A DNA stretch of 64,000 nucleotides, taken from Yamagishiella unicocca. Lineage: Eukaryota > Chlorophyta > Chlorophyceae > Chlamydomonadales > Volvocaceae. The stretch lies in contig BDSL01000041.1 of assembly GCA_003116995.1 (NCBI GenBank), positions 372,001 through 436,000 on the forward strand, given 5' to 3'. Of this stretch, positions 56,378 to 64,000 are shown in pieces. The notes beneath the pieces were generated by a model. It ran no database searches. It worked only from the letters and a program-made list of their open reading frames with translations, and was not told the origin of the DNA. The number at the start of each line of letters is the position of its first letter. Position 1 is the stretch's first letter. Position numbers and translations under genes: made by a program.

Positions 56378-58353
56378 GGCGGTCGCGAGGGGGAGGCCAG
56401 CTGGCGTGAGGGGGGTGGCATAAGAGAGTCGGTGACTCGACATGAGAATTGTAGTGGGTGCATAGCCTCTGGCGTGGGGGGGGGAGGGCAGCCCGCAGCG
56501 GCCAGTGGGCGGGCTGCGTGGGAATAGCGATGAAGCCCGCGGAGCAACACAGGAGACGAAAGGGAGGGCTGCGAGGGGAGGGGCGCGGCTGGTCGAGGGA
56601 AGAGAGGGGGAAGAGGGGAGAGGAGAGGAGCGGGAGGTGCGAGGTTGGTGAGGGAGGAGTGAGGGAGGAGTGAGGGCGGAGTGAGGGGGAGCCGGCTGCT
56701 AGGGAGCCGGCAGCGCGCAGCGGGCTGTGGGCTTTGGGCGCTTGCTTCGTCAGACGATTGGACGACCCGTGTATTTCGCGGTGCGCCGAGTATGTGTGGC
56801 TGTAAGGTGAATGAGTGTGAGTGAGAGTGTGAGACCTACCGGTGACGTCATAACGACCCGACATCAGCGCGCGTGCCGAGATGAACGTGGAGCGACTCAG
56901 CACCGAGGACTGTACCATACAGACGGAGGGCCGGAGAGGAACCCCGGTCCCCCGCAGACCTGCGGCGTATAGGGCCCGTGTGGATGATGCATGATGGAAG
57001 GGGGGGTGGCGTGAAAACCGTTGACGCGGAAAGGACAGGATAGTTGGCGCATGGTCGGCGGGTACCTAGTTTGTGGGCACATGCTGGGGCACTGGGACGG
57101 ACTACCGGCAAACCTGTGGAGGCGTCCCGTCGGGGCTGTGTGAAGGAAAAGGAAAGGAAAAGAAGACACAGGAGGAGGGCGCTTGTAGGCTGCCGCGCGG
57201 GGCTACTTGGTCATTCATGGATACCTTAAGAGAGCGAAAGAGAGCTGGAGCCGTGTCGTGTGGGTGGGTTGCTGCGTGCTGCGGCGCGTGCGGGAGAGCC
57301 CTCGCTAACAGCCTCGTGGCAGGGTAGCACACGCAGGTGGCAAGCAGCTTGGCCACGTGTTCGTTGGGGTTCGTTACGCAAGGTTCGTTGTATTGCCACG
57401 CAACGGCGCTGGCGCACGCGTCCAGCGGTGAATGATGTACATATGGCCGGGGATGCCGCGCAGTGATACATCCGACTCACGTCACGCTGCCTGACGTCCC
57501 TAAAAGTACGCACTGGCCCACGTCAGCAGCAAGAACACAACCAGCACACGCAACCAGCTCACGGGCGGGTCGGGTCCAGGGGGAAACAACTCCCAACAAC
57601 CCAATCGTGGGCCTAATCATCGTATGTGCCACGTGTCGGCATGCCTATATGAAGTGGTTTCGGAGCGATACGACCCACGTACAGAGCGTAAGAAGTGCAA
57701 GGGATGCCTGTCATCGGGCGCGGCTGCACCCACCCCCGACCTGGCCGATTAGAACGTCCGTTCTAAGCGGTTGTCTTCCTCGAAACCCCGACCTGGCCGT
57801 CGACGGGAAACGGAAGATAGAAGCACATCGCCTCCGTCCATGCCTGAAGTGCCTTGCCGTCGCACGCCGAAGGCGTGGAGAGCGCACCGCGAGTTTGCAG
57901 CGGCGACCCTTCCCGAATCCCGATGCCCCGCCCCCCTGCTGCTACCCTAAACGCTCCAGCCCTCCTGGCCTGCATGAACTAAGCCCAACTCGACCCGATG
58001 CGCGACCCACGGCATCACGACAGGTCCCCAGGACGACATGCGCTCCCTATCGACGCTTCCTAGAGTGTTTTGCTGGAGTACTTCAGGGATGTAGGCGCTG
58101 CTCGCGTCCCTGCTGCTGCTACTGCTTCTGCCGTTTCCTGGCCGCACCCACCTAGGCCCACCCGACACCTCTTCCGAGATACGAGCTGGTTCGATGCGAG
58201 TGGTGGGTGCACTCGCACCTATGCCTCTCATCCGCACCCTCCTCGCCCCCCTGGGTGGCCATTAACTTCACCGCACTCTCCCCTTCCCCTCCCCCTCCCC
58301 TTCTCCTCCTACGGGTCTTCCTCTAAATCCCCCTCCTACGGCGCATGTCGGTC
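56378..58353. other. convergent 3' regions, no recognisable gene
   Basis: The left part is the 3' UTR of the acyl-CoA synthetase. A plus-strand open frame of 230 codons at 57463-58155 has no recognisable motif and mixed codon style; I treat it as chance. The right end is the 3' flank of cereblon. Confidence 0.45.
56801..56805 (+). terminator. poly(A) signal candidate for the acyl-CoA synthetase
   Basis: Plus-strand TGTAA about 425 bases after the stop codon. Confidence 0.45.
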
Positions 58354-61300
58354 CTACCCCTCGCCCTGACTTCCTTCAAAACCCTCACCGGCCCCTCTGC
58401 TGCCCGCAGACCCTGACCCCTCCTCCTCCCCCTCCTCCTCCCCCTCCTCCTCATCCCCCTCCTCCCCGTGCGCATCTTGATACTCCTCCTCATCGTCAGT
58501 ATGCCCATCGTCGTACACGTCGTCGTACCCGTCGCTGCTGGACGCCGCCGCCGCCGCCGCTGCGCCGCCTGCGGCGGCGGCGGCGCCGCGCTGTCCGGCG
58601 GCCTGCTGGCGGGGCGCCGCCGGCGGCGCTCTGTGCGCCCGCCCGCCGTACAGCTCCGGGCAGATGATCTCGCCGCGACGCAGGCCCCAGAACACGTCCG
58701 GTCGCAACTCGGGCGCGCAGGCGGTGAAGCGCCAGCCCTGCGTTTGGGTGATCAACAGCGATCAACGGCGATCCAACACGCACGAGCTTCACGTGCGTGA
58801 CGTCAGTGCCGCCGACTGCAGTCGCAACATTGGCTGGTTGGGCAGGCAAGAGCAACCCCCGCCCTAACACCTCACACAATGAGCTTCACGTGCGTGACGT
58901 CAGGGCCGCCCACCGCAGTCGCGCTGCGCTGCGGTCCGAGGCCAGGAGGCGGCCCCTCGTCTCCGGCTTACGGGGTGAGCTGCGGGACGGCGGCTGCGGC
59001 TGCCGCGCCGACGTCCATCACACATCGCTCCACGCTGCCAACGTGCTGCGGAGCATGTTGCCATGTGTACCACGGCGTTTAGTTCTGAGACACGCCTCCC
59101 CCACCCCTCGTCCCGCCGGCCACCCCAGCCTCCCGTCCCCAGCCTCCCGTCCCCAGCCTCCCGTCCCCAGCCTCCCCCCTGGTCCAGTAGCATGCGCGCG
59201 CGTCCAGGTGTCCGACGGCTATGCACCAGCTACATTTCCCATGTCGAGTGACCGGTTCTTTTCTGTACACCCCCCCTAGGCCAGCCCTCCCACCAGGTGT
59301 ACGCCGCAAGTTGCGCAGTTTGCGATGGTCCAGGCGAACCCCGGGAACCACGAGTGAGCCGCCTCTGGTTCCCCCACGTAACTCAGCCCTTGGGCACGCC
59401 TGGCAGCGGGGGGAACGGGCGGTGTGGCTCGTGGGGTGCGTTGTGCGTCCGGCAGCAAAGTGGGTAACATATGTAAGACTTCAACCGCAGCTCCTGCCCC
59501 TCCCCTCCCTTTTCTCCCTCCCCTCCCTTTTCTCCCTCCCCTCCCTCTCCTACGTCCCCTTCCCTCCCTCTCGTACGTCCCCTCCCCTCCCTCTCCTACG
59601 TCCCCTCCCCGAACCTGTCCTAACATTTCCTCTAGCCGTTGTACTCATACCTCCCAAGTGCCGACCAACGCGTATACGATTTGCCTCTCACCCTTCCCTC
59701 CTGCCCCCTACCTGAAGGTGGCAACCTCGTGCATGTAGCCGTGCGCGTTGACGAATGTGCCCCCCGCCCCCTCGGAGCTCAACAGCAGGGCCGAACGGCA
59801 GTGGGCCACCTGAGGCGCACAGGGAAGCAGGCGGGGGGCGGGGTGGAGGCGAGAAGGCGGGCGGGGGGAGAGGAAATCCGTGTTTCGGTAGGGGGTTGGT
59901 GGCGAGAACACCGTTTACACGACGGGCAGAGGCAGGCAGGCAAGCAGGCAGGCAGGCAGGTCGACCGCCACGCGCCCCACCTGGGACCCACACGTCCTGC
60001 ACGTCAGCGTGCCCAGCCGGGTCAGCCACCCCAGCAGCAGCCGCAGCCGCTCCGCGGTGTCCCGGCACTCCAGCAGCTGCTGCCGCTGCGGGAGGGGGGC
60101 GGGGACGGAGGAGAGGAGGAGCGGAGGAGTGGAGTGGTGGGGGCGGGACTGGCTGGACAGGACTGCCGCCAGCGAGCGCGCCTTACCGATTTCATCGATG
60201 ATTTCCACGCGCGTAAAAACTTATGCACGCTCCTGACTTGCGCACATGCGACTAATTTACCGCTAGCCTCACGGACGTTATACGCACAGACCTGCGCGCA
60301 ACTCTGAAGCCCTGGAGTCCTGACGGCGGGTGGGAGGAAATACCAGAACGCTCTTTTTTCCGCTCTTTTGTTAAAAACGTCTCGAGCTCCAGAACCTCCG
60401 TACCGTTCCCGCCGCACACCGCCCCAGTGTCGTACCACCACCACCACTCGGATACGGGGGTAAGACACCACACCCAGCCCCAGGCGGCCGCACCTGCTCC
60501 ACGTGCAGCGGCAGGTTGGCGGACAGCCAGTAGCTGTACTGCTGGATGGCGACGGGGGTGCGATGCATGCCGCCCAGCCGCAACCGGTCAGCAACCTGGG
60601 GGCCAGGGGGACGGGGGTGGGGTTGGGGGGCGAGAAGATCCGCTTACACGACATAGGAAACGGAGGGGACCGGGGGGCGGGGTGGGGTGGGGTGGAGGAT
60701 CAGGCAGGCAGACAGGGAGGACAGTGATGCTGGTGCCGTGCCTCAGCCTTGCTGGCTGTCTCGTCCGGGTTCGCGGCGCCGGTCCGTGCGGCGCCTTCCC
60801 TCCCTAGCCGGTGCTGCAGCCGGCGCGTCGCACCCCCCCCTGGAGCGACGGCGCACCCCCCCCGCCGTTGCGACGTCCCAGCTGCTGGATCGTCCATAGC
60901 CGGAAGGGTGTGGTGTACCGTGACACCGACGGTGGCTAACCGCCCTGAATCCCACCCCTCGCAGCTGCCAGTCCGCCTTCGCACCCCCTTCCCCCTCCCG
61001 TGCACCCACCTGCGGCAGCACCGCGCTGCACTGCTGCTGCGCCAGAGCCGCCAGCGCCGGCGCGTCGAAGGGCTTGGCGGCCCAGGGCGCCCAGAAGGCG
61101 GCTCCGCCTCTCACCTGCACGGCACACAAGCGACACACGCCGTGTCTTATACGAATCAGGACACATGTTAACACACACGCACCCACCCGCTGTAAGCGCG
61201 GCTTCCGAGCACCAGTAGCACAACCCGGTTCGTCGCGTCCTTCATGTCCAGCAGCCTCCTCTGCTCACCCCCCGGCCCCGACCTCGCCCGCACCCACCTG

Positions 61301-63492
61301 CCTCGGCGGCGCCTCCGCCAGCCCCTCCGCCAGCACCGTGCATCGCACCCTGAAGGAGTCCGCCAGCGACTGGGGGTCCAGCAGCAGCCGCTGCCTCCCG
61401 CGCGTCACCAGCGCCATGACGCTCGCTGGGGGGCCGCCCACGCCGCCGTCGCCGCCCCCCTCCCCCTCGTCCGCCTGCTGGTGGCGGCGCAGGCGGCGCA
61501 CCTCCGCACTGCACCCCACCAGGCAGAACGACTGCTGGGAGCGGCTCACGTGCGTCTGGGGAGGGGGAGAAAAGTTGCAAACAGGGGAGGGAGGGTTGCG
61601 GGGTTTGGGGGGTACGGTGTGTACGGCGGGGGTATGGCGGAAACAGCCAGCAAAGATACGGGTATGGTATGCTGCCGAAGGGAAGCGTGCTGATGGGGCC
61701 GTCTGGGGTGTGGTGGCGCATTAAGAGGTAATGGGCTTGGGAGGTTGGATTTGGAGTGGGTTTGGGACATTGGAAGGCAGGGGGTTCTGGGAGATCCAGG
61801 AGCGCTAACGAACACGGGATCGCGCGGAGCCGAATGATACGGTACCGTACACACCGCCAACCGTCCTAACGCCCAGCGCTAAACCCAAAACCCCTTCCGG
61901 ACCCCTCTTTGCTCACCACAGCGACCAAGCGAGCCGTGGGCTCCCCCACCGGCGTCCGCAGCGCCCGCTCCATCTTGAGCACGTCGGGCCGGGAGTGGAG
62001 GATGAGGGGCAGGCTTGCGCCGGGCAGCAGCACGATGCCTAGGCAGGGAGGGGGCGGAGAGGGCGGGGGGGGGCGGGGTCGGGGCCGGGGGGCCGGGAGC
62101 GGGGGCGGAGGGAGGCGGCGCGGCAGCTTAGGTAGGAGACCCGGATCGCGTCTGTGGGTTCGTGCAGCAGCAGCCTATCGCGGGTCACCAAGCGTGGGGC
62201 AGCAGGTCCGCAGCTGGAGAGCATGCGGAGCGAGATGCCCTGAGCTAAGGACACGTGCCTACGTCGCCAACCAACTGCACGGCCCCGGAATCCGCCCCCC
62301 CCGCCCCCCCCGCGACCACTCCGACAGCCTCATCCCCCCCACCCCAATCCGGTCTCACCCTGCAGCGCAAACAGCGGCATCGTGTAAGTGGCGCCCTCCT
62401 GCAGCAGCCCCACGCTGCCGCCCAGCTCGTCCACCTCTGCGTGGCGTGCGGGTTTGCACGGCCGCGTTTCGGCGCGGCGTGTGTTTCGAAGGGGCGGGCG
62501 GGGGCGGGTAGCCAGTTGCTACCGCACAAGCCACTGGCGGAGCCCGCGGGCCGCTGAGCAGCCGTCAGCGATGCCATCCCGTGCTACAGCCCACGTGGCT
62601 AAGCTGTTAACGGACCAAAAAGGTAATGTACCGTCGCATTTGTCCTGCTGCCCTGACCCAGATGGCTATGGAGCCGGACGGGCCTGGGGACGGGCCCGGG
62701 CGGGTTTTGGCTCCATCGAGTGCCCCATGTGGGTTGCTCGGTACGGGTGCCTCACTCTTCCTGCTCCTGGTTCCTGCTGCCCCTGCCTTCCCTGACCTAG
62801 TGCTGACGTGGCACTCTGGCTCTGGCACTGACCAAATACCCCATGTCGGTTGGTGCCTTCGGGGCCAAGGGCTGCTGCCTCCGAAACCACATCAAGCCAC
62901 AGCCACGCAAAACTTCAAAGCGCCCTGTCCGCCAAGTGCTGCCGCCTTCCGGGTGGTAGGTAACATGGTGTACGACTCCCCGCCCCGCCCGCGTCCAAGG
63001 GCCACGTCACTGCCGTACGTTCCGCGCGGGGCCCACCTCCAAGGTAGCGGTGCTGTGTGACCATGTCCGGGTCCAGGCGCCTAGGGCCCGACAGGCCACC
63101 AGAAGGCCGCTCGGCAGCTCCTGGGCAGTGAAGGTAAGGCAGGTATGGTGCAAAGGAGGCAGTTGTGGGTGCTGTTGTGAGTTCGTAAACGACCTTCCAA
63201 AGGGAGCAGGGTTTGGCGTAGGCATGGTGGGCGCCGGTGTCTTCCAGAGTCGACGCGCGTCTTCCACGCCGCCTACCGACCCCCATCGCTCTCCTTAAGA
63301 GGGATATAATATCGGCACGAGGCGGTCACGGACACGTGTCGCGATCGCGATGCCCCCACCTAAGGCATCCAGGTCGAAGCTGGCGACCCGTTCCAGGTTC
63401 CCGGGAGTCCCTCCATCGTCGTCGTCACTGCTGGGTCCTCTGCGAACTGCGGCTGTTGAGTCGCCTTCAGCGTCAACGAGCCGCTCGGCCAT
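58354..63492 (-). CDS. CRBN: cereblon, LON and CULT domain substrate receptor
   Basis: Eleven minus-strand exons: 63492-63360, 63120-63037, 62436-62359, 62038-61917, 61555-61298, 61114-61010, 60595-60494, 60085-59981, 59809-59712, 59399-59294 and 58737-58354. They join in phase to 524 residues. After an acidic leader (SSDDDDGG) comes HRYLGEVDEL and a LON-type region (MPLFALQGIVLLPGASLPL). The CULT domain follows: zinc ligands CRTC (323-326) and CATC (390-393), FVNAHGYMHEV, HSWFPGFAWTIANC and GWRFTACAPELRPDVFWGL. In animals and plants cereblon is the substrate receptor of CUL4-DDB1 ubiquitin ligases, and three CULT tryptophans form the thalidomide and glutarimide cage. The equivalents here are W379, W385 and W399. 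The last 90 residues are an Ala-rich and then very acidic tail (DEEEYQDAHGEEGDEEEG). The start is ATG 63492. Confidence 0.93.
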
Positions 63493-64000
63493 CGCCAGTC
63501 CCCTTCAGATTCAACGTAGTTTGACAGTATTTGGGTGAAACCTTTCGTTAATAAGGAATAGCTGCGTCAGGTGGACGGTATTCACTCGGCTGGCCCGGCC
63601 GCGCACGAATGTCCGCATCGGCTGCAGGTGGAGAAGGCGATACATCATATTTGTTCATGTCGCTTAGGGAAATAGCTGAGGTGGCAATACAACTGTGGCC
63701 GTGCACTTGTACGGAAGTTGACCAGTTGCCGAGTGCGGAGTCGCCGCAAACGTGTAAAGGGGTGTAAAGGCCTGGCCTGCGTTAACGTGTGTAGACATGT
63801 ACTTAATCAAAGCGACGGTATTTTGCTCATCTTAGTACACTTGGCGTTTTAGGCCAGGACATTATTCGCGGCGAAGGCTGGCTGTCCGGCCGCTTGCTTC
63901 AGCAGGCAACAATATCGTTTCTTCTTACTACAAAATTACAATGGATCCCACCTTTTATTGTAGATGGAGGCTTCAACCTCCGGAAAAACCCTCGCTATCA
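63493..64000. promoter_or_regulatory. cereblon upstream region to window end
   Basis: No coding sequence is recognisable. This stretch should include the cereblon promoter and 5' UTR (minus strand). A GTGTAAAGG sequence occurs twice near 63753-63772 without obvious meaning. Confidence 0.4.

Noticed and set aside
57463..58155. 230-codon plus-strand open frame
   Set aside because: It has no motif, no coding-style composition and no splice partners, and lies in a convergent intergenic region.
58900..59050. Minus-strand tract VERCVMDVGAAAAAA before a GTAAGC donor as an extra cereblon exon
   Set aside because: Its phase does not fit. Joining HL at 59294 directly to GW at 58737 restores the conserved CULT sequence in frame.

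Overview
The window is nuclear DNA of a green alga, most likely a volvocine (Chlamydomonas/Volvox-type) species; the exact species cannot be told from sequence alone. The evidence is GC-rich exons with alanine-, glycine- and glutamine-rich proteins, many short GT-AG introns that keep reading phase across every junction I joined, TGTAA poly(A) motifs downstream of most stops, abundant minisatellites inside introns, and plastid genes typical of Viridiplantae (CbbY, SOQ1). Most long open frames are shadows, so the genes below were rebuilt by hand from splice sites and conserved motifs. Exon sums close in frame for all nine larger models and for two small ones.

Layout, left to right: CbbY xylulose-1,5-bisphosphate phosphatase (251-4027, -); 2-oxoglutarate/Fe(II) oxygenase of the isopenicillin-N-synthase-like type (5316-10108, -); photolyase-N-domain/alpha-beta-hydrolase fusion (10998-17295, +); a poorly resolved stretch with two weak coding tracts (17.3-21.1 kb); FKBP12 (21160-22030, -). 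A repeat-rich block follows (about 22.4-35.1 kb): a decayed second copy of the last exon of dephospho-CoA kinase, a broken DDE-type transposase, a hAT-like non-autonomous element, a fold-back element, a small plastid-type coiled-coil gene (31581-32266, -) and an unrecognised plus-strand gene (33302-34322). Then come dephospho-CoA kinase (35442-38675, -), a TPR protein (38835-42305, +), SOQ1 (44078-51421, -), a malonyl-CoA-synthetase-like acyl-activating enzyme (51952-56377, +) and cereblon (58354-63492, -).

Genes often sit in divergent pairs (oxygenase/photolyase-hydrolase, CoaE/TPR, SOQ1/acyl-CoA synthetase) that share short upstream regions, or in convergent pairs (TPR/SOQ1, synthetase/cereblon). 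Functional links are thematic rather than operon-like: CbbY and SOQ1 both serve the chloroplast (Rubisco inhibitor clearance and light-harvesting quenching control), CoaE and the acyl-CoA synthetase both concern CoA metabolism, and FKBP12 and cereblon are both small-molecule-binding proteins.

The strongest leads are the SOQ1 model that lacks the N-terminal HAD domain of land-plant SOQ1, a cereblon with the complete three-tryptophan ligand cage, the photolyase/hydrolase fusion, the 480-bp exon duplication, and the 134-residue coiled-coil/membrane protein for which I know no family.
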